From Yponomeuta sedellus (Eukaryota > Arthropoda > Insecta > Lepidoptera > Yponomeutidae): 64,000 nucleotides of DNA. Shown here in pieces: positions 54,224-64,000 of the stretch (positions are counted from its first letter, which is position 1; each line of letters starts with the position of its first letter). Below the pieces are notes generated by a model. The model searched no databases. It worked only from the letters and a program-made list of their open reading frames with translations, and was not told the origin of the DNA. Where the stretch lies: contig OW203736.1 in NCBI GenBank assembly GCA_934045075.1, positions 17,372,805-17,436,804 of the forward strand. The letters are read 5' to 3'. The position numbers were made by a program, and so were the translations under genes.

Positions 54224-55345
54224 TTTGTTATCTTCTCGCTGCATTTTTAGTACATTTAGACATGCTCTTTCATTACTTTGGAGTTAAACTTTTTCTTCGA
54301 ACAGTATATTTTTTCCCCGAATTTCTCTGCTTTTTACTCTTACTGCTTTCTCAGATTGGAATCGCCTTGTTTTCCGCGTTAGTTCCTTTGTATTGGGTGT
54401 TGATGGTGTTGGACTTATGGAGTGATTAGTAACAGATTGATTAGACACGGGAAGTACTGTAAAGTCCGTATCAGTCATAAGTGATTGAGCCTTTTGAGGC
54501 TCAATGGAGAGTTCGTTTACAGACAGACTAGATATAGTCGGACCACCTTCGGCCGGGCGAATTTCGGTTTTTTCGGTTAAGAAATCCGCATGGAAAGTAG
54601 TCCTATCGGCATATAGCAATAATGAATAATAAATAATCATAATTTAGTATAATATGCTGTCAGAAATTATATTCCCTGAACACTTATCTCCAGCGATGGG
54701 TGTGGATCCAAACTTGGGTTCAGTAGACTCTTTGTTATAGCATGATGACTTTGGAGTAAGTAATTCTGATGTAACCTCAGTTAAAAGAGCTCTCTGCTTA
54801 CTTAAAAGTTTGCTTTTCTAAGGAGTACAAAATATCAATTTTGTACAAGCCAAAAAATACACATTATCAAATATAGTCGAGTCAAAGGAAACTGTCTTTG
54901 GTGAATTCATCAAAATAGACTGAATATCCACAAACAAAGACAGGCTTGGCAGTTCGGGGCTAGATGGTCGGGAAGAATTTTCAGTCGGAAGTCTTTGCAA
55001 TTCTGGACTAAATGGTCAGGTAGTAACTTCAATCGGCAAGCTTTGCAATTAGGGGCCAGATGGTCGGGTAATAACTTCAGTCGGCAGGCTTTGCAGTTCG
55101 GGGCTAGATGATCGGGTAATAACTTCAGTCGGCAGATCCTGCCAGTTCGGGGCAAGATGGTCGGGTAATAACTTCAGTCGGCAGGCTTTGCAGTTCGGGG
55201 CTAGATGGTCGGCTAAAAAATTCAGTTGCAAAGCTTTATACGATATACGATGGGAAACCATAACCAGGTAACGATCGCATAACGTTGTCAAGAACAGTTC
55301 AGTGTGTGACGTACCTCCCGTAAATGTAAAACATAGTCCGCACAA
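54224..55345 (-). pseudogene. Family X-like N-terminal region with 16-residue repeats
   Basis: On the minus strand one frame reads repeats of PSSPELQSLPTEVITR, then ENSSRPSSPELPSLSLFVDI and SPKTVSFDSTIFD. Further on come DTDFTVLPVSNQS, TPSTPNTKELTRKTRR and, in another frame, KQRNSGKKYTVRRKS. That last block matches KILKDSGHQYTSRRGK of the 28.5-31.7 kb gene, so this is probably the Ser/Pro-rich N-terminal part of a family X member. The frames break several times and the 3' part is replaced by the mariner element at 54223. Confidence 0.4.
54943..55229. repeat. 48-bp minisatellite, six units
   Basis: Six units of about 48 bp contain GGCAGGCTTTGCAGTTCGGG then GCTAGATGRTCGGGTAATAA. As 48 is divisible by three, every minus frame repeats a 16-residue unit. 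Outer units are more diverged than central ones, as expected for a decaying array. Confidence 0.9.
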
Positions 55346-55429
55346 CTAAACATCTAACGCCCTATGACCCATCATGCCACTAAAAAGACCATGATAATTA
55401 TACCCCTGTTATGTTACCAACCTGTTGTT

Positions 55430-55868
55430 TAAATATTGTAGTCGCAACAAGGTTACCTGTCATTTCGTTGTAACAATACATTGAAACTGCGTCATTTGCC
55501 AAGTCATGAATTCCAAATAAATGAGGCAGTGGCAAATTTTGCGTGAATTCGAATTATAGGCAATCAGTCCAGCTTTTTCTCTATCGACAGCACACTTGAT
55601 TTTTAAGTTTAATTCTTCACAAACATTGCACGTGTCTGATCTTGGTAATCCAAATTTAATATTGAATTTGTTTTAAATGACGTGTAAGTAATATTGATTC
55701 TCACTTCGTTCAAAAATAACTCGTGCATTTTATTTACCGATAATTCTTCTGGAAAATACTTGACATTGGGGTTGTCGCGTAAAAGTTTGGATATGTAGTT
55801 TTATCAAATGGTTCAGCTCTAATGGAACTTTAGGCTTTGTGTCATGTGTACCTTGTTGATCTTTAGGT
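55430..55868 (-). pseudogene. Family X middle exon fragment
   Basis: Minus strand: LELNHLIKLHIQ, NPNVKYFPEELSVNKMHELF, then FGLPRSDTCNVCEELNLKIK and, in another frame, LPLPHLFGIHDLANDAVSMY. The CxxC block and order match family X (SHY block, CxxC, LPxP, YNxGIHD). An insertion ends the homology at 55868. It sits on the wrong side of the N-terminal region at 54.2-55.3 kb, so the two are not a collinear gene. Confidence 0.5.
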
Positions 55869-55985
55869 ATGAGAGAGAGAGAGAGACATTTATTTGCAGC
55901 CACAAAGATACAATACACATAACACAATGTAACACGATATTATAATAATACAGACAAATAATAATAATAATATGGTACACACGGC
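55869..55985 (-). mobile_element. Short retroposon-like insertion with (TC)n tail
   Basis: On the minus strand the segment ends GCAAATAAATGTCTCTCTCTC, an AATAAA-like signal followed by a simple repeat, as at SINE/LINE 3' ends. It interrupts the family X homology at GGTATG. The 5' boundary is uncertain and no coding sequence is present. Confidence 0.4.
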
Positions 55986-56010
55986 AACTCGTCCGGATAC
56001 ACCTTGTGGA

Positions 56011-56062
56011 CTTTGGACCCGTTAAAGTTGAACAGCGGTGTTCAACTTTAACGGGTCCAAAG
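56011..56062. repeat. Perfect 24-bp-stem hairpin
   Basis: CTTTGGACCCGTTAAAGTTG followed by AACA pairs perfectly across the 4-nt loop GCGG. No gene end or known element terminus is nearby. Confidence 0.9.
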
Positions 56063-56120
56063 GCGGTTCCAGCGTACTAAGTTTTTTTTTAAAAACGGTG
56101 ACGCTTTGTCTTTTTCGGCC

Positions 56121-56304
56121 CAGCCCCTCTAGCATGACCACCAAAACACGATATGATAAAGCGATTATCATGTTGAACTGTCAAAAAACAGTTTAATCCT
56201 TCATTAAAATTTAAATATGGCGGTTACATCCAACGTTTTTTGACAGTTCAACGTGATAAATCGCTTTATCATATCGTGTTTTGGTGGTCATGCTAGAGGG
56301 GCTG
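56121..56304. mobile_element. 184-bp MITE-like fold-back element
   Basis: About 70-bp inverted repeats (CAGCCCCTCTAGCATGACC outward) flank 45 bp of AT-rich sequence, with one mismatch and one indel between arms. It interrupts a DDE-type transposase reading frame, which shows it is an insertion. No obvious TA duplication was found. Confidence 0.8.
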
Positions 56305-56820
56305 GTGTTATTTCGAACATGTGTTGTTAAAACGTAACTTTCGTCGGTATACACAATAGGCCGACCTTGGAAGCGGTATTCTGCTATTTTTTTTAAGTAT
56401 TTAAATCTCCACATTTGGATGTCATGGCGTTCAACTAAAACTTTCCTATTATTCTCGCTTTTACGCAACCTGTAGCCAAATTTTATTAACAGTTTTCGCA
56501 ACGTTGCTAAGCAATCGTCAAAACCAATTTTTTCGTCTAGGGCAGACCGTAATTTTGCCAATGTCGGAATTTGCTTTTGTACAATATGAAATTCATTTAT
56601 TTTACTTCGAACAACATCAACTGCCAATCCATCAATATCTACTTTATTGGATCTCTTTTTCCGGTTTTTCAATGGGGAAGAAATTTTGAAGAAGTGCTTG
56701 GAAGGTCTCTTTATTCTTTTAATATTCTTTGTACGGTTCGTTCAGAAACACCTGTCGCCTCTGCAGTTCGCTTTGTTACATGACGCAAATGCGACAAATT
56801 ACACTTTGAATCTACATAGT
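56305..56820 (-). pseudogene. IS630/DDE_3-type transposase fragment
   Basis: Minus strand: HTH HVTKRTAEATGVSERTVQRI, a stop, then KKRSNKVDIDGLAVDVVRSK, QIPTLAKLRSALDEKIGFDD, LRKLLIKFGYRLRKSENNRK, and the first catalytic Asp in RPIVYTDESYVLTTHVR. The MITE insertion cuts it immediately after. The N-terminal plan equals that of the fragment at 6.0-6.4 kb, and the second-Asp block at 35.0 kb is of the same type. Confidence 0.65.
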
Positions 56821-56854
56821 CCTTGTGATTTCATAATCTTCTTTGAGAAATTTT

Positions 56855-57310
56855 TGCACTCTTGCAAACATTTGACGACCCTGGAGAAACAACACATACT
56901 TATAAAAGATATAAAATTTATGCACTCTTGCAATCATTTGACGACCCTAAAGAAACAGCATATACTTATAAAAGATTCCGAACTCCAGGATTTGGAAAAC
57001 GAAACAAAGAAACGTTTTCCTTTGCCGTGGAATTTCCACACTTCGAACACTTGCGACTGTCTTCTTTACGGTTTTCTTTAGCGGCCGACGTTTTCACAGA
57101 TTTCAAGAGTCACTATCTCGTATTCACTGTGAAACACTAGAGTCATTATTTCAAAACATAAACGGAGGAAAAACTCAACTCGACGTTTTAGCTTGCGAAA
57201 ATTTCATATAAACAGACTCACTATCTCGTATTCACTATGAAACACCAGAGTCACTATCTCAAAACGGGTACAAAACATAAACGGAGGAATAAAAACTCAA
57301 CTGGACGCTC
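56855..57310. repeat. Two adjacent short direct-repeat pairs
   Basis: One ~71-bp unit (GCACTCTTGCAA.CATTTGACGACCC and ACTTATAAAAGAT) is present twice between 56855 and 56990. A second (GAGTCACTATCTCGTATTCACT and ACATAAACGGAGGAA) occurs at 57107-57172 and 57217-57285. Both lie 5' of the DDE_3-type transposase, probably in its leader or terminal region. Confidence 0.75.
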
Positions 57311-57602
57311 GGAGTTTGGGAAAATGACGAAATAGCATGGAAAAACAAAATTTCGGGCCTCAACTACACCGACGACACCAACCATGGCTGTAAAATCACA
57401 TAACATCATGATGTAAAATCACCATGTTGGTTTTCTAGGTTCTAGAACAATGTTGCTATTAGAAAATATAATTGAAACTAAAATTATTTTATTTCTATTT
57501 AATCCACATTTATTTGTGTTAGCTAAAATTTGCATATATTATTTTAAAGATTTTTAAATTTATTTATGCATGAATGTTTATGTGTAGAAGTGCAGAAGAA
57601 AG
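57311..57602. other. No gene seen
   Basis: AT-rich spacer, nothing recognised. Confidence 0.4.
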
Positions 57603-58220
57603 TCAATTTTTTATACTAATACCTACATCTTTTAAATTGCAATTAAATGCACTAGAAAAATAATGTGCAATGGGCTGTTTCACATTTTTTCTGAAGCCAG
57701 CAATCATGAACACCAATGCATAGCATGCCACATTTGGAGACCTCCCTTGTATACCGTGATCTTGGTAACCTTCGATTAAGTCGTCCTTCTGGTTATAATG
57801 AAAATGCTTCTTTAATGACATTTCGTCAAACATCAGTATGTTGTATGTCATGTCAGATGGTGGTTTCGTTATTGTGAATTCAGCGATGACTTTCAAAACT
57901 GACGTTGCATATTTATAACATAACATTTACATGCTGACATATACATTGCTTTTGGCCCCACACTAGGATACCCTGTGTCCTGTACCCTGTATAATATTGA
58001 GTTTTAGTCTCATTTGTTATGTAAGATTTCTTAGTACTTACATCACATGGTACGGCAGAAAACAGCAATAGCTTTCTTGTACCTTCTCTGAAGGCACTTT
58101 ATTCAAAATGTTTTTCACAGAGCACTACATGCTCACTGTGCAATTTTCTCTGGAATTCTACTGAACTGTACTGTTCATTGGAGAGGAACAGGTATTTAGC
58201 CCATAGTGAGCATCTAAAAG
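57603..58220 (-). pseudogene. P-element / THAP9-like transposase fragments
   Basis: On the minus strand the first block (58220-58050) reads YSSVEFQRKLHSEHVVLCEK HF, then after a stop REGTRKLLLFSAVPC, the second half of a THAP zinc finger. Downstream, 57926-57603 encodes ILMFDEMSLKKHFHYNQKDD, DHGIQGRSPNVACYALVFMI and FRKNVKQPIAHYFSSAFNC, the RNase H-like core of P-type transposases with its first acidic residues. The remaining domains are absent. It may be a relic of a P transposon or of a THAP9-like gene. Confidence 0.72.
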
Positions 58221-58688
58221 AGAATTATTAAAAAATCTAGAAAAACAAATATGAGACAAATTGCTATCAAAAAGTTGGTAGCATATTTCCATATATCTTT
58301 ATTTTCGTTTATTCTTTGTATGGACTCAACAGGGCTCCAAAAGGAGCGCGTAAAAACAGTTTAAACAGGCTTACGGCCCAAATTTTCTTTATAGAAAATA
58401 ACTTCCGGGAAATTACTAACTCCGTAGGTACATCTAGCGCCATAAGTGATTGATAAATATTGCTGAAAACAAGTAGTAACTCCTCAAACTTAAGTGTTGT
58501 TGGTGAAATCAGACATTGCAATACCAGCTTTACGGGGATAAAAGTAGGTGTCTCTTTCTATTTATATGAGTAGACCGTGGGGAAACATAAAAAACAATGC
58601 TTTTATTAAATACACACATTATAGTAATAAAAAACATAGTAAAACTTAAATGGTACCTAGCTTATTGTCCTTATAACACAAAAAAACT
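58221..58688. other. Intergenic / gene 3' flank
   Basis: No recognised coding sequence. The 3' UTR of the Myb/SANT-like gene on the minus strand probably lies in the part just below 58689. Confidence 0.45.
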
Positions 58689-59964
58689 TTACTTTTCACA
58701 TTGGTTACACAGTCTTTTATCATTTAATTCTTCACTACACACTTTCTTCAACTGCTCTATTTCTAGTCTTAATTTAATATCCTCCAACTCTATTTTCTCA
58801 GCTTTACCTCGAAAATAAGCGGCCATTGCCAGCTCTTTGTCGCGCTGAGCCGACATCAGTTCTTCACCAAGCTTTTTTTTCTTGTTTTCTGGAAAATATA
58901 ATAGAAACACTATTCCAAACCACAGCATACAGTTTTTTATACTTATACCATTGCATTACTATAACAAGAAGCTTAGCCTATAAAAATAGTATTTAATTGA
59001 AATCATAACATATTTGGGTACTTGTGATCATAGCATACTGTACACTGGAACATAATTATAATTTGTGAATATTAAGGTTCTAATTTTGCTAGTTTCTCAT
59101 AAGAAAAGGGTGCATTTATTATGTTCGATTAGATTAGTTACAATCTGAGTTTTACATGCACTTGAAAAAATATTAAAATATATGTGAACTTACTTGAACT
59201 TTTAGGGGTATTAAAAATAAATTTCTTTGCCCTATAATTTATATCACCTTCACCGGCAAACCCACCACCACCTCCATTCCCACCCTCTAAAGCTATTTCT
59301 CCCGATAGCAAAACATCTTCTGCCTGTACCACAGGCAATTTTAGGTCAGGTTGCAGATCGACAATGGCCTCCATTGTTTGGGGCATCTCTTCTTCCCCGT
59401 CACCACCAAACTCGACACTGTAGCCAGTGCTTGTGGCACCCAATATAGATGCCACTCGGTCCAGAGTCTCGTCAGGGGGAATGTATGCCTTTCCACCACC
59501 AGTCTGCAAAGAATTTTCATTCTAATTAAATCAAATTGTCTGGATCAGATTAACACTTAAATTAATATGATGTCCACAAACCTTTAAATTGTTTTGCCTT
59601 ATCAGTGCATTCCTTTTTCTCGCCTGCTTTTTTAAGTTCTCCCACTTTAGTCGTAGTTGGTGGGGATGCCTCGTTTCACCCATCATAGCACTGAAGTCGG
59701 TGGCTATGGACTTCCATGCCACCTTTTTTAACTTATTGTTAGTGGCATTTGTAGCCTTCGATGTAATTATTTTATTTTTACTTATCTGGTCCAGCAAAAA
59801 ACTAATTTCATCCTTTCCCAGAGGCCTGGTCTTTATCTAAAAAATAAGATCGTAAAATGTATGCACATGGTAATCACAAAACGGCAAATCTTTAGTGATA
59901 AAAGCGAAAATTCATCAAATAACTTCATCAGTAAATAAATACTTACGGTCAATTGCTGTGCCAT
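58689..59964 (-). CDS. Myb/SANT-like (MSANTD3/zeste-type) DNA-binding protein, four exons
   Basis: Exons 59947-59964, 59582-59836, 59194-59503 and 58689-58888 join in phase at GT/AG sites to 260 residues with no lesion. The protein starts MAQQLTIKTRPLGKDEISFL. Residues about 7-90 form a Myb/SANT-like fold (LLDQISKNKIITSKATNA, KVAWKSIATDFSAMM, HQLRLKWENLKKQARKR). A Gly-rich acidic linker (GGNGGGGGFAGEGD) follows, then a Lys-rich coiled coil (AEKIELEDIKLRLEIEQLKK) ending in a CNQCEK tail. Such proteins bind DNA; some are host regulators and some are the accessory proteins of Harbinger transposons. No Harbinger transposase is seen nearby. It is the only intact, host-like gene in the window. Confidence 0.82.
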
Positions 59965-60399
59965 AATTTATATAATAAAGTAGAAATTATGAAATTACTA
60001 CTTTGAAATTGTAATTTCGTACGCGCGCGTCTTGGACGGTATCACAGAACATGAAATTTACCACAGATCATTGACATGACACCCGTCACTGCTCAGCGTC
60101 AAAGCGTTTCGTTGCTTCGTCATAGTCGTAATTTGGAATTATTTAACCGTCGCAAACTAAAAACCACTGCCGTATTTTTTAACGTTTACTCGTTTTAATA
60201 TGAAATACTTCTTCACAACTAATTTGGACCTTGCATTTAATGTTTATGGTTATCTTAAAACTTAACACTATGAAATTCAAATCCAAAAATAAAACGTTTA
60301 AGGAGGGTCGCACTTACTAAAAATAAAGCTGCGATCTACTTTTGATCCTGACGAGGGTGTTTTTTAATATTGAAACAGCAGTAAGAGGTAGATTAAGGT
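59965..60399. other. Upstream region of the Myb/SANT-like gene
   Basis: AT-rich with no coding frame. It would contain the promoter and 5' UTR of the minus-strand gene; I cannot identify a core promoter element with confidence. Confidence 0.45.
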
Positions 60400-60995
60400 T
60401 GACTGTTTACTTAGGATGGCGATCCATTGTTAACTAGAGGTGGTTTATTGAGACTGGCAGTTAGATTGTAGGTACCATCTCTCAAGCAATGCACGGGCGC
60501 ACTGTGCACCCAGGCGGGCGGACCAACACAGCGGAGAGGGACGCGCGATGCGACCGCTCTCGACGCTGTGCAAAACGAACTGTGTGTTTTCCTGTTTTTT
60601 TTATTCCTATAAAGGGCACCCTCCGGGGGACACGGGGGAGGTAGTTGGTGAATGCTCATGCATAACAGCACGGACCCGGCCGTGCTGCCTATGTGGGCTT
60701 CACAAGAAGTACGCCTACCCACTAAACACCACCTTGGCACTGGTTTTGGTCCTAAGGACCCCTAAACCCACAACGGGAGCGACCCCCCTCGAGGCCGAGG
60801 AGGGCGCACAGCGGAGCTCCCTGGCAGAGCGTCCGCTTAGAAGAGTTTATATTACAAAACTGCTATGAAGGAGCAGTATCCCCGCTAAGGGGGCACTGGC
60901 AGGGGAGGGGGGCGGGTCAACGAGTACGTTTCTGGGCCTGGGCACCAGGTAACGTTGGTCCGTCGTGGGCGGAGAGTAAGCCGCTGCTTCGCGGA

Positions 60996-63900
60996 TCAGG
61001 GGGTTGGCATGTTCTTCAGCTGTGCTGAAGAATGTCTCTGAGAGGGACTTATGAACTGTTGGATGGTTGGAATTTCCATGTCCCTATGTAGGTATGCATT
61101 CCTGACACACCAGTGAGCGTTCAGTGCCCTACAGATAAAAATGTTCTGGACCCTCAGCAGTCCGTACAGGGCTGAGGGGGACGCGTGAGCGAAGATGGGT
61201 GCCAACCTACTATGCCAGCCTATCATGGATGATAGGCGGCCTAGGTAAAAACGGGCGGTCCGGGTCACCTTCCGGATGTCTGGGACGAAAGTCAGGTTCC
61301 TATCTAAAAGGACACCTAGGTACTTGGCGGATTTTTGCCAGGGGGCCTAACATGCGGATGGGGGGGTCCTCGCCGAGAAACCGTCCGCGCTTGTGTTCGA
61401 AACGCACCGCCGTGCTTTTCTCCGGGTTGACCTCGATACGCCATAGTCTGAACCAGGCTCCTAGCTTATCGACCGCGGGTTGGAGTTTGCGAAGGATACA
61501 CGACATCTGCCGACTCTTGCAGTAGAGTGCGGTGTCGTCGGCAAAAAGTGACAATTGGACCCTATCGCCGGGAATGGTAATGTCTAGAGGTGAGTCGTTG
61601 GCGAATTATGGGTCAACGAAAAGAAACTGCTTTTTAAAAAACCAAAACCAGTTTGAATAGCAGCTATTTTGTCAACTGGTTTTACATCAACGAGCGGCAA
61701 CGAAACGACTTTGCTTGCTGCAAAATGTTGTATTGCGTTGGATCGACGACGGACGAGAACGTGTTGTACTTAAACCAACTGTTATCCCCGTTGTCTGCGT
61801 TAAACTAGTCATGTTTTGTGTTTTGTATTCCTATGAAAGATTGGTTAAATTGGTAATTTATGTGAATGAAATCTACTTCCCTTCATTCTTTGTCAGGGAA
61901 TCTTTATCAGGTATATCAATAAAATAATATTTTCCTGCCAGACAGTCCTAGTCTGGCTAGAAAATATTATTTTATTATTGAAAACATGTTTATCAAAATA
62001 ATATTTTCCAGCAAACTAAAAGTGCAAGTCGTTGGATCAAGGTCACGCGTGCATGCACGACGATAACCGCCATTCGTTCGACTATTTCCGCGCATGTGCG
62101 GAGCGGCTTGTCAACGACAAGCCGCTTTGTGCGATAGCGCTACGTTTAACGTTGTCAAGCAAAAGACGTTCTTATATAACCTGTTAGTACCTAATCAAAA
62201 AGCGGTTAGTTCGTTGGCAGAATGAAAGTCGCTTTTGAAACCCGTTAGTTGAATCAACGCTCACCTCTAGTAATGTCATTTGTGTACGAAATGTACAGGA
62301 GGGGGGAGAGCACGGATCCTTGCGGGACCCCGGCTCTGAGCGGACGGAGGGACAAGAGTACCCCCTCGTGTCTTAAACGGAAGGACCGATCCTTCAAGAA
62401 GCTATCTAAGACGCGGACAAGTCGGTCGGGGAGACCCAGTTCGTACAATTTGTACACGAGCCCTGCGTGCCAGACCTTGTCAAAGGCCTTGGCGACATCG
62501 AAGAAGACGGCTACCGTCTTTTCGCGCCTAGGGAAGAAACCACTCAAGATGTACTCTACTATGCGGTGGACTTGTTGAGGGCAAGATTGCCTAGCTCGAA
62601 AACTAAATTGGTGATGGATGATGAGATGGTTGCTCATAAGAGTGAGAATAACTCGTTCGAAGAGCTTGCCCATGGCCTTAAGAAGGCTGATGGGGCGGTG
62701 GCTAGATCGGACGTTGAGGGGCTTTCCCGGCTTGGGAATGCCTATGACTGTCGCCTCTTTCCATGCGGATGGAAAGTGGCAGAGGTCAAAGCAGGCATTG
62801 AAGAGAATGGCAAGGAGTGTGAGCCCCTGGCCAGGGAAGTTTTTGAGCGCTAGGTTGACAATACCGTCCGCTCCTGGGGCCTTTTTACGTTTCAGTCTTT
62901 TAATAAAAAGCTGAATTTCGTCAGTGGATACCGCGATAGGGTCGTCGGTTAAGGGGAGTGAGGTCTTTTAACGGACCTCCTCCTCAACCTTGCCTATGTG
63001 AACTGGGTCGCTATGCTGAACGCTGGGAGAGCATTGGGCCTCAATGCTGTCAGCGTGGCATTCAGCCTTTTCGTCGTCCTCGAAGGCGGTAGTGCCATCG
63101 GGACGCGTCAAGGGAGGAGTGTGGGTGATCGCGTCAACCCGAAGGGCCCTAGCTACTCTATAGTATGCTACGTGGGAGGGGGATATGGTCTCCATGAGGT
63201 CACCCCAATTGAAGTTGCTCAATTCGGAGAGCCGCGACCGGACTTGCCGCTGGAGGACGTTTGCACGTTTCCTGTAGGCAGGAGTTGGGTAGAGCGTGGC
63301 CCTTCGAAGGGCGGCTCTTTTGGCCCTTATCAGATTTCTGACGTCAAGGGGGAGCTTTCGGTCATGGAACTTGGTGTCCGTTATCACGGATGGCTGTTTG
63401 GACCACATGCGTGAGGGAGTCTACGGCGCTATCTATTTTTTCCGTGCTGTCAAGACAGCCGGGTGTGAGCACAAGCGGCGAATCGGGGGCTTCAGCAACG
63501 GTGACTAGGGAGGCTTTAACACCGTCCCAGTTGGTGATAGTCTTAATAGAGAGTGTGGAGTGAGTCGGGGGACCTAGCTGGAGCGAGACCGGTCGGTGGT
63601 CGGAACCTTGGTCGTCGAGAGGCTCGATCGACCTGAGGTTTAGGCTGACGCCCTTTATAAGTGCGAAATCTAGCACGTCGGGGGAGTGATCTGGGTTGTC
63701 AGGGTAGTGAGTTGGAGAAAACGGACATAAGACGTCTAATTCCAACGATTCGGCCAGACCGAGATGGTCAATGCCACCAGAGTTCGTCTGTAGGCAGGTC
63801 CAATCCGTATGTTTCGAGTTGAAATCCCCGAACATCACGGTATGGGGGCCTAGCGCGAGGATGGCTTCGAAATCACTCCGTAAGGGTATTGTTCCGCCGG

Positions 63901-64000
63901 GAATGTAAATGGAGGCTATTACTAAGGACGGATGTCCCGTCATACCTAGTCTGCAGACAGTGGCTTCCATGTTGGAGAGAGCCGGAGTGGGGACGTGGGA
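60996..64000 (-). pseudogene. Jockey-type ORF2: endonuclease + reverse transcriptase, partial and broken
   Basis: From the right edge: SLVIASIYIPGG, MFGDFNSKHTDW, PDVLDFALIKG and QGSDHRPVSLQLG of the APE endonuclease. Next come KLPLDVRNLIRAKRAALRRA and RVARALRVDAITHTPPL, then the reverse transcriptase: FRARQSCPQQVHRIVEYIL, FFDVAKAFDKVWH, GVPQGSVLSPLLY. The catalytic block LSLFADDTALYCKS lies beyond the inserted TIR element. The C-terminus has RLSSMIGWHSRLAP and LNAHWCVRNAYLHRDMEIP. Several frame changes and the insertion inactivate it. Confidence 0.85.
61584..62270. mobile_element. 687-bp non-autonomous TIR element
   Basis: The ends CTAGAGGTGAGTCGTTG and the complement CTAGAGGTGAGCGTTG are inverted, and the element is flanked by a 6-bp direct repeat TAATGT (61578-61583 and 62271-62276). 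It splits the LINE reverse transcriptase between GVPQGS and FADD blocks. No coding capacity is seen. Inside are an imperfect hairpin of AATAAAATAATATTTTC (61916-61981) and a perfect 11-bp hairpin (62102-62126). The superfamily is not clear. Confidence 0.8.

Larger units (their letters stand above)
60400..64000 (-). mobile_element. Jockey-type LINE, 5' end outside window
   Basis: ORF2 enters from beyond the right edge and ends near 61000. A GC-rich 3' UTR follows (60400-60995), with the motif CACCCTCCGGGGGACACG. GC content is clearly higher than the surroundings. A 687-bp TIR element is inserted in the reverse transcriptase region. Confidence 0.8.

Noticed and set aside
60411..60868. ~110-codon frames on both strands in the GC-rich region
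   Set aside because: They lie in the 3' UTR of the Jockey-type LINE, overlap each other on opposite strands and match no family I know.
1..64000. CRISPR arrays, bacterial operons, rRNA or tRNA genes
   Set aside because: No spaced direct-repeat array, no Shine-Dalgarno-organised genes, and no cloverleaf or rRNA-like stretch was recognised on reading. A tRNA scan was not possible here.

Overview
The window looks like a piece of an insect genome, most likely lepidopteran. The reasons are AT-rich DNA, spliced genes with GT/AG introns, and a dense mix of arthropod transposable elements: Ty3/gypsy with env, BEL/Pao, CR1/Jockey-type LINEs, RTE, Penelope, several Tc1/mariner lineages, piggyBac, Merlin, P and MULE. 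Only two protein-coding units look intact: an RTE-type retrotransposon ORF (24186-27092) and a four-exon Myb/SANT-like gene (58689-59964, minus). Almost everything else is decayed, nested or rearranged mobile DNA on both strands.

Layout. 1-4841: a long inverted repeat, arms about 1.64 kb and apparently identical. Each arm carries a gypsy LTR, the 3' end of pol and about 980 bp of outer flank. The asymmetric centre holds a fragment resembling a tombus-like RNA virus polymerase joined directly to gypsy integrase. 5508-6676: a DNA transposon remnant with TIRs. 6690-8419: a 5'-truncated Penelope-like element. 8420-18366: two head-to-head copies of one CR1-type LINE (4.2 kb shared) around a spacer holding two opposed fragments of a gene family called 'family X' here. 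18367-20689: first exons of another family X copy, with a near-complete mariner in the intron. 21231-23633: gypsy gag and LTR. 23634-27558: an env fragment split by the intact RTE. 28460-31685: the best-preserved family X gene, with three frameshifts. 31843-35006: an older inverted repeat made from an errantivirus-like env region. 35871-41030: BEL/Pao integrase pieces joined to two copies of a toti-like dsRNA virus sequence (capsid-like plus polymerase-like). 41392-44252: piggyBac, RTE and Merlin remains. 44817-48618: a LINE. 50220-58220: piggyBac, family X, MULE, mariner, DDE and P-type fragments. 60400-64000: a Jockey LINE running off the window, split by a 687-bp TIR element.

The most notable content is (i) two unrelated RNA-virus-derived sequences, each fused to an LTR retrotransposon, as expected if retrotransposon reverse transcriptase switched template onto viral RNA; (ii) many inverted duplications at every scale, from 11-bp hairpins to 4.2-kb arms; and (iii) family X, a spliced transposase-like family seen at five or six places and always broken. 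Together these fit a heterochromatic transposon-accumulation locus, possibly a piRNA- or hairpin-siRNA-producing one, but only small-RNA data could show that. All family assignments are by eye from translated motifs; no database search was run.
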